Of a stretch of DNA of 64,000 bases, positions 1 through 12,400 are shown piece by piece. Positions within the stretch are counted from its first letter, which is position 1, and each line of letters starts with the position of its first letter. The notes below the pieces were generated by a model that did not search any database, was not told the origin of the DNA, and saw nothing but the letters and a program-made list of their open reading frames with translations. Origin of the DNA: Siderastrea siderea. Its lineage: Eukaryota; Cnidaria; Anthozoa; Scleractinia; Rhizangiidae. Made by a program: the position numbers and the translations under genes. The stretch spans positions 21,111,186 through 21,175,185 of the forward strand of contig OZ034968.1 in NCBI GenBank assembly GCA_964030785.1. The letters are read 5' to 3'.

Positions 1-29
1 TAACGCAGTAGAAATGCGTCTTTAAGCCT

Positions 30-328
30 TGGCCAAACGGAGTCGCAAGTCAACGCAAGTTTAGAAATGTCAACTTGTGTACGCAGACTTACGATGGGTG
101 GCCAAATGGACTCATAAGTACACGTAAGTTTAACGCGATTTGCCAAAAAGCCAGTTCAGTGCAACCTTGTGCGCGCGCCCGTACTAAGGAAACAATAGTG
201 AGACCAACTTCCGGCGACTTGTGTTGGGTGACCAAACGGTGAAAAACTTGCGTTCACTTGCGTGCAAATTTTAGCTCGATCAAAGTGAACGCAAGCCATC
301 GCAATTGCACGCAAGTTACGTTTGGCCA
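30..328. mobile_element. Short MITE-like repeat before the first ephrin exon
   Basis: The stretch is bounded by a short inverted repeat, TGGCCAAACG at about 30 and CGTTTGGCCA at about 319. Its interior is filled with variants of CGCAAGTT in both orientations. This fits a non-autonomous DNA element with short terminal and subterminal repeats. No coding sequence is seen in it. No clear target duplication was found, so the exact ends are uncertain. Confidence 0.4.
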
Positions 329-388
329 GGGTGAACTGGAAATTGGACTGTTGCGCGTTTGTGATCATCTAATTTGTTGTCGTTTCAG

Positions 389-3340
389 GTTTGACAAAAA
401 TGACAGCGTGATCTACGTTCTTCCGATGTCCAGAGTTCACATTGTATGCCCAAATCCAACAACTGTCATGAAAAGAGTGAAAGATGGCGCATCAAAAGAC
501 AAACTTTATCAAAACTTGTGGATCGTATCACGTGAGAGCTATGAGCGTTGCAACACAGACTATACTCAAGGGAGTAGGCTGCTTCTGCGATGCAACACCC
601 CCCTGACACTCAAGTACTACACCCTAGTGTTTCAGAGGTACAGCGCTGTTTCAAGTCAAGTTTTCATTCCGGGAAAAGAGTACTATTTTATTGGTATGTA
701 GTCCATGGGCGATTAAGGGTACATACATGGGTATGTTTATTTGGCTCCGTCCGCACGTCTGTTTTTGGTCGTTTTAATTGAAAACGGTGGTATTTAAAAA
801 GGCGGTTTCATAAAAGATTCTCCGTTCTCATGGATGCCTTTTCTGATTAGTTTTCGTTGTTCACAAGCAAACCAGTGCAAGAGACCGAAAGTGTCTCTCT
901 GTATAAATTGTGGCAATTGTTAGTCTTCCCGCGTTTTTGACGGACGTCGACATGCAAGCGACGTATGTTTGTTTTTAAAAGTCTGCACTTTGGGCAGCAT
1001 TTTATTTTTTAAAAGAGAACTTTTTAAAATATGGGACTGAGGTGATTGGTGTGGGAACTTTGTAAGTCCTCCGTGTTTGGGTGTAACAAACTGAGTTTTT
1101 CATCATACACTGAATACAGTGAGACCTTCCAGAAGGACCGCCCCCACCCCTCCCCCTTTAGTAGAAAATTTTGATCTTCTCCCCTGGAGCCTGCCATTGG
1201 GTGGTTGTATATAAGACGCCAGCAGTAGTTTATATTCACCTCTTAGTTTCAAGCCGTCGGTCCTTCTCAATAACATTGCCAGGAATTGACAAAAAGAGAA
1301 CTTTTGTCGTCCCTTCCTTTCTGAGACTGCCAAGCACAAATCTGGCTATTGGTTACTGTTATTTGGTAAATAAAATAGGAGTAGTAAGGATGTTATGATT
1401 TCAAACTTTGCATATTGATTTTCAGCTACTTCAGATGGTACCCGCGGATCGGTTTACAAGCGATCAGGAGGAAATTGCCAAGACGCGAATATGAAACTAC
1501 GAATAACCGTCTGTATTAACAACAAAGGTACGTGTGTACTGTTGATTTATTTTTTGGACAGTTATGCCTTGGAATCGATAGGTACTGATGCATTCTTGGT
1601 TAAGAGGCATGTATAGACAATCCCAGGCGTTCAGATAGTGGCGCGTGAAGGTAAAATATTGAGAGCGGAGAAAAAAAACAAAAAAAAAAAAAAGAAAACT
1701 ACACTTATTACTCTCGCCAAACACAACAGACTCAAACAGCACACTCAACCAATCAGAGCTCGAAGCAAATACACGTCAACGTCGCTTAGCGCGGGAAAAC
1801 GCGCGCGAGCAAATCACGATTAATCGTGGTTATGCTTTTGATTGGTTGAGAAAATGGTGCGAGTTGCTTCAACCAATCACGCGACCTAATAATACAACAC
1901 CAAAGCAAACGCAAATGTCTTTCAACGCCCAACCGGAAACCTCTCTCGACTAACTCACAGAAATGTTTTAGTCGAAAGAAGTCTATTTTTTGGGGGTTTG
2001 AGCTGATGGCAAAGCACTGGGGAGCCATAGAGCTATTTTATAACAACGTGCTGGTTTGGTTTTTCGTTTTGCTGAGCTTTATGTACCAGTCAATTTGAAG
2101 CTTTAACATCCCGCCGGGCCAACCCCCGGGCATTTGGACTTTTGAAGATTGGCTTGTTCAGATTCCCTCCCCTCGGGGCAAGAAAGCCGTTCAAATGCCC
2201 CACCAGTTAGTACTGAAATACCTCTCGTCAAATACAAATTTCGTCTTCAATCAAACACTTTTCACGCTTTTCAGGGAGAGATATGCCGTAATGACACCTT
2301 CAAACTTCTTTTAAAGTCCCTTTTGAAAGAGTTATTCCCTAACAAAGGCGAAATTCTATCTTCTAAATCCGTCAAACCCTGCAAAAACCGAAAAAAAAAA
2401 AAAACTCACAGGCGTATCTGACGCCAGAACAAGAGACAAATCCGCTTTAAATTCCCCACCCCTCCAAGGTAACGTTCAAATTCCGTCCTCCCCGGGTACG
2501 ATGCACAGTCAAATACCCGGGGTATGCCTGGGCAGGAAGTTGAAACTTCAATTTGACCGGTACATTACCGTTGCTTACAATACGAATGAAAAACTTGGTC
2601 TTGCGAGCGAAACCCAAAGTTTCTTTGGAGTACGTGTGCTTTGCTTTCGCTGTTCTTTTTCCTCCGATTTCTGATTGTTTAGGTTAGAATTGTGGAGCAA
2701 TTGAAAGAGCTACGGAAACAAGAGCTGAAGGTCATTTCTCCTTTGTAGTTATTGAAACGCGAATGAACGTTTGGAACAAGGAGAAAAAGGACCTTGCTCG
2801 CCACGTGTCTCCCAGTAACTCAGTGGTTAGAGGGCGCGACCGGTGTACGTGAGGTCATGGGTTCGATTCCCTTTGGGGACTCAGAATTTTTCGTTGTTCC
2901 ACGCTTTTTTGTAGCTTGTGACAAACTGAATTCTTTCTTGAGGAGAAATGATGTTCGTATTGTGTTTCCACAGCAGTTTGACAAGTGTAGTTTACAAGTA
3001 AATTGATGTTTAGTGAGCGCAAGGAGATCTAGTGATCTACGGTCGTCTTGAACGACAAGATTGAATTACGCAAGTGCGTGCGAATATCGTGTGCTGCTCA
3101 GTTTCACGCGAACGCGTTCCTTGTTTCGCCATTCTCGTTGTACTATGCCTAGGAGTCGAGACAGGTGGCTTGTAAGCCATTCTTGGCTCTGTACGGTGAT
3201 TAAAATATGGCTTTCGGCCAGTGAGACCGCCTAATTACAGCGTGTGTTTCTAACGGCTCAATTGTTTGTCTCACCGGGCTTTTCTGTCTGTTTCAAGATC
3301 CTCGCTGCAACCCGGAAGTAAAAACAACAACAACATCATC

Positions 3341-3378
<38 letters not shown>

Positions 3379-4832
3379 AAACAACAACAACGGCAAAAAC
3401 AGCGACAACAATGGCAACAGCAAAAATGAGCGCCGACTTAACAAGTCATGACGCGATTTCATCTACAAATGCCAGCTCAACGACTCTCCAAACTTCGAAA
3501 TTAACTGCGCATCCGCCCATCGGGGGTGTCAAGTTGCCAACAACTTTACCAGTCAGTGAGTCGAGCTCAAGAGCGGTCACGTGGACAACAGAGGCGGAGT
3601 CACAAGATGTGTTAGCGCATGCGAGTTCAAGCGATCGGGTCATGTCCAGGCATAGAAGTGTTCTAGATGCAGGTAAAATTGTAGTGAACTTAGAACTCAG
3701 CACGTTATTTTTTCAAGGAAATTTTTCGTTTCACAAGCTAAAAAACGCCTTTCGGTTTGCGCAGTTAGCCTTGGGCAGTGTGCAAAGCAAAGGCGCAGTA
3801 ACAGACCGTAAGTTTTGTTTTGGAAGGGTGCCGAGAGTGTTTTGAGACAAGTTCCAGAAAATGTAGGTCACATGGTGCAAAGTCTCTCATAATGTTGCGA
3901 ATTGCTGGAAAAGAAGACCAACAATACGAGATAACATGCATGTATTCTGGATCTTGCCTCGCAATGTTCTCGATCCATGCAAGTTGCAGGAAGCATTGCC
4001 TCGTTTAACAGCCCTTTATATGATCAAGTTCTTTCAACAACGCGTTGTCCTTACGGGACAAACTAATAGGACCTGTGAAAGTGGTGCAGAGACTGGTTAT
4101 TGAAGGGGTCTGCGTGGGACCCCTTCCATATGTTTTTATCTCGCGTACCTATTTCTTACTCACCCCCTCCCCCGTCCACCTTTTAAAACAAGCTTCCTGT
4201 AACCTGCGATTGCACAGAACTTGTCTCGTAAGTTTTGTCGCGACACACGTTCATCTTATTGGTTTCAGGATAGCACGTGACTCGCTTTTAATATTGGTGT
4301 GGAAAAGTTACATGAAGCACATTACGCTGCAGAACGCTGGAAAAAATATTTTGCTGCTTTCATGGCGGAAAGTAGAAGTCGTTCCTACTTTTCGCGATGA
4401 TTGCGACGATACAGCGCCCGCAACTTTTCTCGCAAACCCGCAGCGTACTGCGTTTATATAGTTGTTCCAAGAAAAGTCTCAGTTCCACGAAAATTGCCTA
4501 ATGTAGCACTGTCTTGACGCCACCATCATTTAATAAGGACAGTAGTATAGAGTTAACACTGATTCGTTGTCCTTTTCATTATTTCTACAGTTTCAGAGCT
4601 GAATTGGATCATCATAGTTCCTTTAATGGCGTGCCTTTTTCTCTCGCTGCTGGGTAACATCATCTTAGTTTGTCGCTTGAGATTTCGGCAACAAGAGTAT
4701 GAACTACAAGAGAAGGACCATAGAATAGTTGAAGCTGTGGCGGTAAAACACTTAGAGCCACCGAAAACAGAATCAAGAGTGGAGAAAACTCTTTTATTAT
4801 TTAGAAGATCTGCGGACGTTACAGAGGTTTGA
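389..4832 (+). CDS. Transmembrane ephrin (ephrin-B-like), 3' part of gene, four exons
   Basis: Ligand of Eph receptor kinases, acting at the cell surface in contact-dependent guidance. Visible coding exons are 389-693, 1426-1527, 3298-3672 and 4591-4832; all have AG/GT borders and their phases agree. Exons 1 and 2 encode the receptor-binding domain, with VHIVCP, SYERCN, LLRCN and GGNC carrying the four conserved ephrin cysteines, plus PGKEYYFI. Exon 3 is a Thr/Ser-rich stalk built partly on a (CAA)n tract read as ACA. Exon 4 has one membrane segment (about 20 residues from WIIIVPLMAC) and a cytoplasmic tail of about 50 residues ending TEV, a class I PDZ-ligand pattern. A TM segment rather than a GPI signal makes it B-type. 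The signal-peptide exon must lie before base 1. It is convergent with the Roc-COR gene at 8800. A candidate AATAAA lies at 5625. Confidence 0.9.
1700..1940. repeat. Dispersed repeat, copy 1 (intron of ephrin gene)
   Basis: This segment shares order and wording with 46640-46915: a CCAATCAGA motif, a GCGCGCGAGCAA-type stretch followed by TCACGATT, TTTTGATTGGTTGAGAAA, then a second CCAATCA motif and AAAGCAAACGCAA. The two copies are diverged and have no coding content. They are probably an old non-autonomous repeat, but ends and class cannot be fixed from two copies. Confidence 0.5.
2081..2565. mobile_element. MITE with about 58-bp terminal inverted repeats
   Basis: The left end, starting ATGTACCAGTCAATTTGAAG at 2081, is the imperfect reverse complement of the right end, which finishes with CTTCAATTTGACCGGTACAT at 2565. 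Pairing continues inward through the CCCGGG motifs at about 2126 and 2517. The 485-bp unit has no ORF of its own and lies in the ephrin intron between exons 1426-1527 and 3298-3672. The size and long TIRs indicate a fold-back type MITE. Confidence 0.65.
2806..2930 (+). mobile_element. tRNA-derived SINE
   Basis: A tRNA-like head is visible: GTCTCC at the start can pair with GGGGAC near 2875, AACTCAGTGGTTAGAG matches a pol III A box, and GGGTTCGATTCCC matches a B box. It continues without a break into TCAGAATTTTTCGTTGTTCC, which is not tRNA. This is a SINE rather than a functional tRNA gene. It lies in an ephrin intron. Confidence 0.7.
3320..3420 (+). repeat. (CAA)n tract inside a coding exon
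   Basis: A CAA/ACA trinucleotide run with a few AAA, TCA and GCA interruptions forms the first third of the ephrin stalk exon. The splice phase from the upstream exon (one base carried over, joined to AT at 3298) sets the frame so the run reads as ACA, giving poly-Thr with scattered Lys, Ser and Ala. The other two frames would give poly-Gln or poly-Asn. Confidence 0.8.
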
Positions 4833-6480
4833 GCCGTGGAAGTCACTGAATCTGATGAGGGAGAGATGCCCAGCTTCAAGCCTTCGCAGGCTTGCTTATG
4901 AGGGAAGAGCGAAACCATTTGCCATCTCTGAGGCCATTAAGTTATGTCGCGGAGAAATTCACCATTTTGTGAACGGAGCAAAACTCTTGTGATATGCAGT
5001 GTTCACGGATCTTTATTTCGAGTGAGAGCAGTTTACTCTACTGACTTTCGAGGAATTTCATCGCTTACTCATAAGATCGTCGGGAAGTTCAGTTTACAAA
5101 ACGGAAAATCCAATTATATGGAGAATATTTGACGTTGCTTTCTCATATTTACACCGTATTTGGCCCATTTTCAAAATGGCGGATTTGACCGCGTAAAGGT
5201 TAATGACGAAAACGAGGAGCATGGAGCATAATTGAAGGGATCGACTTCCTACATTAAATAAGGGCGTAACAGTTCAAGAAGCGTATTTTTCTTCACCAGT
5301 TTCCAATAGAAAAGGAACATGACATCTATTAGTTACATGGAAATAATAATAGGTTGGGAGCCGGGGGGGGAGGGTGGAGAATTTCCACATAATTTATTAT
5401 TCTGTGACACCACTGGCAAATTTTGTTGGGTTGCTGAGATGTGGGACTGTTTTAGAATCTGAAAGGCGCATCGTTTCAAAACTAACACTTGCCTAAGGAA
5501 GAAAAAATTCCCAGGGGCACTAAACAGATGAATATGCTTTTATGACTAATTGCTGTCTTTACTCGTGAAAGATTTAAAAATTTAAAGAAAACAGTTATAA
5601 CTACTTCCAATTGATAAGAAGCGGAATAAAAAAATCTTGGGCCCGAAATTTCTTCGGGAGTTTTAAGATATCAAGGAGCGAGTGGAAAAATCACAATCCA
5701 AAAAAAAAATCGTTGCGTTCATACTGAAAAAAGTTGTAGAGAGTATTCATAAATTGAAAGTACGATGTTCCTGGATGTTCTGAGACAATCAACTTGCTAT
5801 TTAATTAGCAGGTACAACTTGTGAACTAATTCTAGAGAAAACCATGCAAAATTAACGCCTCACGCTAATTATAAGTAAGAAGAAGAGTCCATGATTTGTG
5901 GTTAATTTACTGCACTGGCTCAGTTAGATTTTTTAAAATCTCATTGCCTCGGCCTATTGCTTTCTACTAATAGTTCTTACGCGAACCATTACTTAAATTT
6001 CATTGACTTATCAGGTCAGGTTGAACTAAACGTCAAAACAGGTAAAGAAAATAATCGAGGAAGCGAAAACGGGTCTACAGCTATTAGGATTAGCAATAAA
6101 GCTTTTTGCCTTGCAAGGACATCGACCAAAGATTGAGAATTGCGGACCCATTCATTTAGGTTTCAAACAGAAAAAGGTGCTGTTATAACCAGAATTAATA
6201 GACTTCTCCATCTTTCGGCGTTACGATATTCCTCCAAATGCGCACGTGATTTTGTTAATATTTTATAGATTTATTTTAAATCAGATACTTTATTATAGTC
6301 GCTGTACATAATTTCTATTTAATGAAGATGAAATATTTTGAATTTCTACGTCGAACTTAAATGTTCAGTTATTTGCACGTTGAAAAATAAAGTCCAGCAC
6401 TTATTTGATAATGGTTACTTATCTATCACTAAATTAAACGAGACCCTCCTCTACAAATGCAAACAGGGACGTGTTCCATA
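4833..6480. other. No gene seen; ephrin 3' flank
   Basis: AT-rich sequence without a credible ORF, RNA gene or repeat pair. It should contain the ephrin 3' UTR; an AATAAA hexamer at 5625-5630 is the only poly(A) signal candidate noted. Confidence 0.4.
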
Positions 6481-6864
6481 GCCAAAATTTTCGGCTCGGA
6501 ATTCCTGAAACTTTCCTTGTCAAATGGAAAGGCCTTTTCGCTTTTTTATCCAAGCGAAGAGCCTCATTCTCAGTTCCAAACCATTGATGGCGCAAAAAGG
6601 CAACAAAATGGACCTTGCACTGCCACTTCCGTCTGACATTCTGGACAGTTTCGATGAGGAAATCTTAAATTTGTCCAGTAGCGGAAATGATTTTGACTTC
6701 GTTTCAATAACTACTTCCTGCTGTTTTTCCGGAAGAAAATTAGATAGAGGAGACGACCAGATGGAACGGAAAAAGGGGAGTACCTCCGACGTCGTCCGCC
6801 TCATCCGGAAACTCTCCAGTGGAACCGCACGTACCATTTGCATTCCATTTGCCGAAAATTTTGG
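6481..6864. mobile_element. MITE with CCAAAATTTTCGGC inverted ends
   Basis: CCAAAATTTTCGGC at 6482-6495 is the exact reverse complement of GCCGAAAATTTTGG at 6851-6864. A second inner pair, CAAATGGAA (about 6521) and TTCCATTTG (about 6843), supports subterminal inverted repeats. The roughly 383-bp interior reads as a 114-codon open frame, but it resembles no family known to me and is open on both strands, so it is not treated as a gene. Confidence 0.65.
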
Positions 6865-7050
6865 TTAACTGGAAAGTGCCCCGATCGTCCGAATGGGCCT
6901 CGTCCCAGGCACGTTGCACTTTCTCGGTAAGGTGTGGAAGACTAAAAGCGCGAAACCGTTGATGGCAAGAGAACTACTTTCTCCTCTGATAAGCCCCGGC
7001 TAAACAGAGTCAAACGTTGTCATTTAACACCCTTCAAAATTGGGTACCCG

Positions 7051-7671
7051 GTTAAATCACGTTAAACGAGTCTGATGGATGTTCAATGATGTTGAACAAA
7101 GTTTGATTGCCATCAAGCATTCGTACAACAAAGCTGTTTTCAACAGTTTTGCATGACGGTGAAACCATTTGAGCGACGCTTAGTGCCTCAACTTTACTAC
7201 GCGCAACTCATCTGGTGAGGAGCGACGCCTGAGGACGAGACCGAACTGATTGTGTAGAGTGATACCCTAGGTGGGGTGACAACGCGGAAATGAACGCGCA
7301 TGTAAAAGTCACCGTAAAAACTCGTTATCGGCGGGTTTCTTTGCAAGTTTAATTTATTTGGTTACCTGTTGAATCCTGTTAAACGAGTATGAATGATGTT
7401 GAATGATGTTGAAGGGTGTTGAACAAAGTTTGATTGCCATCAACCATTCGTACAACAATGCTGTATTTAACAATTTTGCATGATGGTGAAACCGTTTGAC
7501 CGAAGCCTCAGTGCCTCAGCCGCACTGTGCGCAACTCATCTGGTAAGGAACAACGCCTGAGGACGAGACCGAACTGACCGTGAAGACGGTAGCCGGCGGG
7601 GTGACAATGAATGCGCATGCTCCGTACGTCGCCGTAAAAACTCGCCATCAGCGGGGTCTTTGCGCTTGAGT
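7051..7671 (+). repeat. Two-unit tandem repeat, about 315-bp period
   Basis: Two diverged copies run head to tail, about 7051-7350 and 7365-7671. Shared landmarks in order are GTTAAACGAGT, GTTGAACAAAGTTTGATTGC, CAACTCATCTGGT, CGCCTGAGGACGAGACCGAA and GCCGTAAAAACTCG (ACCGTAAAAACTCG in copy 1). No coding potential is seen. It may be an old duplicated MITE or satellite fragment. Confidence 0.75.
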
Positions 7672-8799
7672 CAGAAGCAATTTTTTTTCCTGTTCCCGCC
7701 TCAACGGAAATTGTCCCTATCTAAATTTATTATGAAAATAAATGCGGCCGTCAAAAGACGCAAAGAAAACTCTTAACCATCTAAGGCCGGACTAATCCTA
7801 TAGCTTCGAAAAGCCCTCGCTTTGGGTGACAGAGGGGTTGACGATCCTGAATTTTTCTAGAACATGGAGGCCTCGAGTGAAAAAGAGGGCGAGTCATAGG
7901 CGTCCTCCTTTGCCTCTTGCACTGAAGAAGGTCTGCTAATGAATATAGTGGAAAGTCCAGTTTTCAGTGAGCTTGTTAGTGCCGTTCCATACATCATTGT
8001 ACGCTATTTTGGACTACAGTTGGCTCCCGATCATTCAAACCTTCAAGAGAAATTAAACAAGGTTCAAGTTAATGAGGGTAAAATTTGAAAGAAAATGACC
8101 AGAAGGGTAAAAAACATCCACTTCGAGTAAGCGGGAGGTTCGAGTTACCGGGAGTCAACTGTAGTTTTAGCCTAGGAAAGTCTACACGAGACCTTCACAG
8201 AAAGTCGTGAAATGGTCCTGGAATTTTTTTTTATTCTGTGAAGGAGTACAAAGCCTGTACACAGACAATTCCCTGGAAAAAATGGCTCGAGGAATAGGGT
8301 GCATGACCCTCCTACCAGTAACGGGTCTTTCCGATACGTGCATTATTTTAGTCACTTGTATACATGTATGTTAAGATTTCAAGGATTTCCAGGACTCGTA
8401 CGAACCTTGTGTACCGCTGTGAGGCCATCTGTTCACGTAAGTTTTATTGAAATGTTTGCTTGATTTACGGTCAGCTCTAGTGTTCGGTTTTGAACCAAAA
8501 CTAAGCCATCTTTTTCTGTTCTTTGGAAACCAAAATAGATAGATCGCTAGCAATGGATCAATATTGTGGTGCTACGGGCTGTGTAGCACTGACTAGATAA
8601 CTGAAGAAGTATTTGTTTTGTGTCGAGCGCCTCTGCTCGCTCGCGCTATTATTCACACAAAGCCAGTACCAAGTTGCCAATTGTTTTCAAAGGCTTTTGC
8701 GCAAACGGGGTTTGAGGGTAAATTTGGAGCTGTTACGTACTATTGTGGTTACAACATCAGTTATTCGTCTACGTGACACCTCTCGTTTCCAAAATCCCC
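7672..8799. other. No gene seen; convergent intergenic region
   Basis: Lies between the 3' ends of the ephrin gene and of gene A and should include gene A's 3' UTR. No ORF, RNA gene or structured repeat could be supported. Confidence 0.4.
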
Positions 8800-9447
8800 T
8801 CACAGAAGATCAGCTATCACAGGCAGCCCACACTCATTTAGCACATCGTACAGGTCACCCACGCTTATGTGGCACCTCTGCGCAATGAAAGCCAGTGCAG
8901 CGTCACAAGGGTTCAAAATTCGCTTGTCAAGGTAACGTATCTCTTTTGGTGTAAGGCCCAGTTTCTCTGCAACTATCATCCACTCGTCCCCACCTGAAAC
9001 ACAGTCATGCACTTCTTTACAAAGGATTCGAGATACCCGTGGCCTAGGTACTCGACATATACCTTCGTTAATTAAGACGTTTTATCAATCACTACTTTTG
9101 ACTGGTCATAAAAATATCGTCTTCGTAAACGCTTGAACTCATTAAAATGATTAGCCTCTGAAAAAATGGTTGTGACGTTGATTTTTGCGTTTGACCGCTT
9201 TAAAGAATGTATGTAACGAGTATTCTTTTCTGGACCAGGTAAATTGATTGTGGCAAGGAGGTGTCTAATATGGTGTGCGTTAGAAGATTTTCCACCTACT
9301 TTTCTACGCATCAAATCTGATAGTAAAATGTTTAAATACTTCGTTTTCAAAACAATGGCAAACACTTACTGCTCAAGTCGATTGTAAGTTCTCTCATCTG
9401 GCGAACAGGGACATTCCGAATATCAAGGCGATCGGGCAGTAAAGGAC
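8800..9447 (-). CDS. Gene A C-terminal death domain exons
   Basis: Exon 9447-9370 encodes the lead-in ([20 protein letters not shown]). Exon 8993-8800 encodes the compact helical domain with [30 protein letters not shown] and [17 protein letters not shown] before the stop. The W, the LGLT turn and the late LYDVL helix fit a death domain that follows Roc-COR. The same two exons, with identical lengths (78 and 194 nt), occur in gene B at 46326-46403 and 47108-47301. The exon start is set by TTTCAG at the acceptor and the phase-1 donor CA|GTAAGT upstream. Confidence 0.85.
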
Positions 9448-12400
9448 CTGGAAAAAAACGAGTGTGATCAGAGAGGGGCTACAAGAAGGAAGCATAGCAT
9501 TCTGAGAGAGGAGAAGGCAGACTGAGGGCAATACTGCCACAAACCAGTGTGCAGACAAAGGATAGGTATGACCAATGGAAGTATCATACCCTTACAACGT
9601 GACTTCACGTTTTTTTTTTGAACATTTTTATTGCTATTACAAAACAAATTATTTACAAACACGCTACTAAAATTACATGCTAATAACAACAGACATATTA
9701 CCACTAGTTAACAAAACAGTAACACTAATTACAGTCAGCCAGGCCTAATTGATTTCACTGAAAGCAAGATTCTTTAACCTACTAGCACCTAGAACTTTTA
9801 TTTTGACTAATTAATTAATTATGTATATATCTCCCTACTGCTTAGCTTAAGGATACATGTTAACAATAGCATTTTACAATAACATTTTCTGCCACTTTCT
9901 ATAATGAAAAGCTTCTTTCTTATTCTTTTTTGCAATAAAAAGCTCTAGCTTTCGAATTTGTATTGTTTTTGGCTTTCAATAAGGATAACGATGGCTTGAT
10001 ATTTTTGTTACGGCATACATAAATGGTATATTTCCCCAATATAATTATATGGTTTAACAAATTACTATCTAGATTGTTGTTAATTGAAACAACCAAAAAG
10101 GATGGTTATCTCGTCAAGCTTATCAGCTTGTATGTTATGATTATTTAGCCAAGAAGTGATGGTAGACCAAAATTCTTTCATATACACACACTTTACCAAA
10201 AGATGCTCCAGAGTTTCTTCGTGATCTCCACAAAAGGTGCTTAACGGAGAAGGAATTAATTTCATTTTATATAAAATACTATTTGTGTAGAGGATACGAT
10301 TTAAAATCTTGTATTGAAAGGCTCGCGTTCTGGTGTCAATAGTGACTCGACCAGGCAATTGATAAATATTTTTCCAGTCTAAGATGTTGGAAGTATTATT
10401 TAAGGAATCAAACTTAGATTGGGCAGTTGGAGGAATTTGGACCCGTTTAACCAGGGCCGAATACATAGATTTGGAACTCATACAAGTAATATCTTTAACA
10501 TCATCGTCGGAGACCGTTTTATCAGTTTGGTTTACATCGTCTCCATTTTTGAGAAGGAGTTTTCACTCAGGCGGGATAGCACTAAAAACTCCGAGTAGAA
10601 GGAAACAATCCGACAGGGAGAGATTTTTCTCTTCAAAAACGTCCAAATTTTTTAGCTTCCCGTCATTTGAAAGGATGTCTCCCAAATGTACAAAGCCTGC
10701 CTCCTTAATTTTCTTATTAAATATTGATTGTTTATTGATCAAGAGGTTTTGGTTGTTCCAAATAATCTCATTTAAAATGTCCTGTCTTGTAACAGGTGTA
10801 CAACTTTTAAAATCCGATCAAGCTTCGAGACATTCTTTGTAAAAAAATTGGTAACTTGCAGGGTAGAGAAGATAGTTTAAAATTGCATTTGAGGAGAAAT
10901 TCTGATCCTACATTCTTAAGATAATGAGATAAGAAGACTTTCCATGGCCTAACGCTGTCGTCAAAGTACCTTTTGACGCATACAATTCTCTGTGTTGCAA
11001 TCAAGGATTCAGTGATTCAGCATCTTAAGACCACCATCTTCATATTCACTGATTAAAGCCAGTCTCTTAATTTTGTCTTTACCTTTCCACACAAAATTAA
11101 AAATCACCGAATTTATGCTTTTACTTATCTCCTTGTCAAAAGAAATAAGAGAGGCTCGGTACATGAGTTTTGGAATAGCGAAAGTTTTAACAAGTTGAAT
11201 CTTTCCGATCAATGTTAAATTTCTCGATCGCCAGCAGTTCAAAGACTTTTTGGTAGATTTTAGGGTTAAGTCAAAGTTAAGTTCTTTGCTTTTATGCTGA
11301 TCATAAGTAAAATAAATACCCAGTATTTTGATTGGTTCGTTCACCTTGTTTATATCGAGAGTTTCATGATTTTTGTGAGAACCTCCTGGCCAGTAGCTTC
11401 TTTTTTTCTTTGTTGACTTTGAGGCCAGAGCAATCGCCGTATGTATCCAACAATGAATTCAGCGCTTCATACGATTTTTTATCTCGTAGGAAGTTAGTTA
11501 AGTCATCTGCGAAGGCAGTGCACTTAATTTCTTTGCCTTCTACTTCAATGCCTGAGATGTCTTTACTCTGAGATGTCTTTACTCAATGCCTGACCCTTTG
11601 ATGGCAGCGAGAAGGGACTCCAAGGCTAAAATAAATAGATAGGGCGAAAGGGGATCCCCCTGTCTAATCCCTCTTCCGACTGAAAAGAGCGGAGTTGCTA
11701 TTCCATTATTCATAATGCAACTCGATATATTTGTATAAAAAATGCGTACCCACTTAATGAAGGACTGTCCGAAATTGAACTTTTCCAAGACCTTAAATAA
11801 AAAGTTCCAACTCAAAGAATCGAAAGCCTTCTCGAAATCGATGGTGATCATGAGTCCGGGGAGACTGCGTAATTTTGTGTAATCCATAATGTCGCCTATA
11901 GTTCGAACTGCATCAAAAATGTTCCTTCCCTTTACATATGCGCACTGATCAGCACTGATTAAATCTGAGAGAACTTTTTCGAGTCTTAATGTTATTGCTT
12001 TAGATGCGATCTTCACATCAACATTTAGCAGAGAAATAGGTCTCCAGTTGGCGATATATCTTTTATCTTTACTTTTCTTCTCAATCAGTTTAATAATGCC
12101 TTGTTGTTGTGAATTCGCCAGTTCTCCATTTTCAAAGGAGCAGTTTAAGGAGTCGACTAAAAGGTGACCCAGGGTTGGCCAAAAGACTTTATAAAATTCC
12201 GCTGTCAACCAATCGTTACCTGGAGACTTTCCGTTGCGAAATGTTTGCAGAGCTTTGAAGCACTCTGCGTTTGTAAGAGCGCCTTCACAGTTATTCTTGG
12301 AGTCTTCACTAAGAGTTGGCAGGAGACAGTGGTCAAGAAATGCGTCACTTAAAACGTGATGGTTAGGCAGGTCTCGGTTAGAGTACAATTCGCTTTAAAA

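Noticed and set aside
1024..1398. Overlapping short frames on both strands
   Set aside because: They lie in the ephrin intron between 693 and 1426 and resemble no protein.
2806..2882. Functional tRNA gene
   Set aside because: A and B boxes are present but cloverleaf arms are imperfect and the unit continues into a SINE body.
3271..3462. Poly-Leu minus-strand frame
   Set aside because: It is simply the complement of the CAA tract in the ephrin stalk exon.
4045..4461. 138-codon plus-strand frame in the ephrin intron
   Set aside because: No conserved motif, and the flanking exon phases join across it without a gap.
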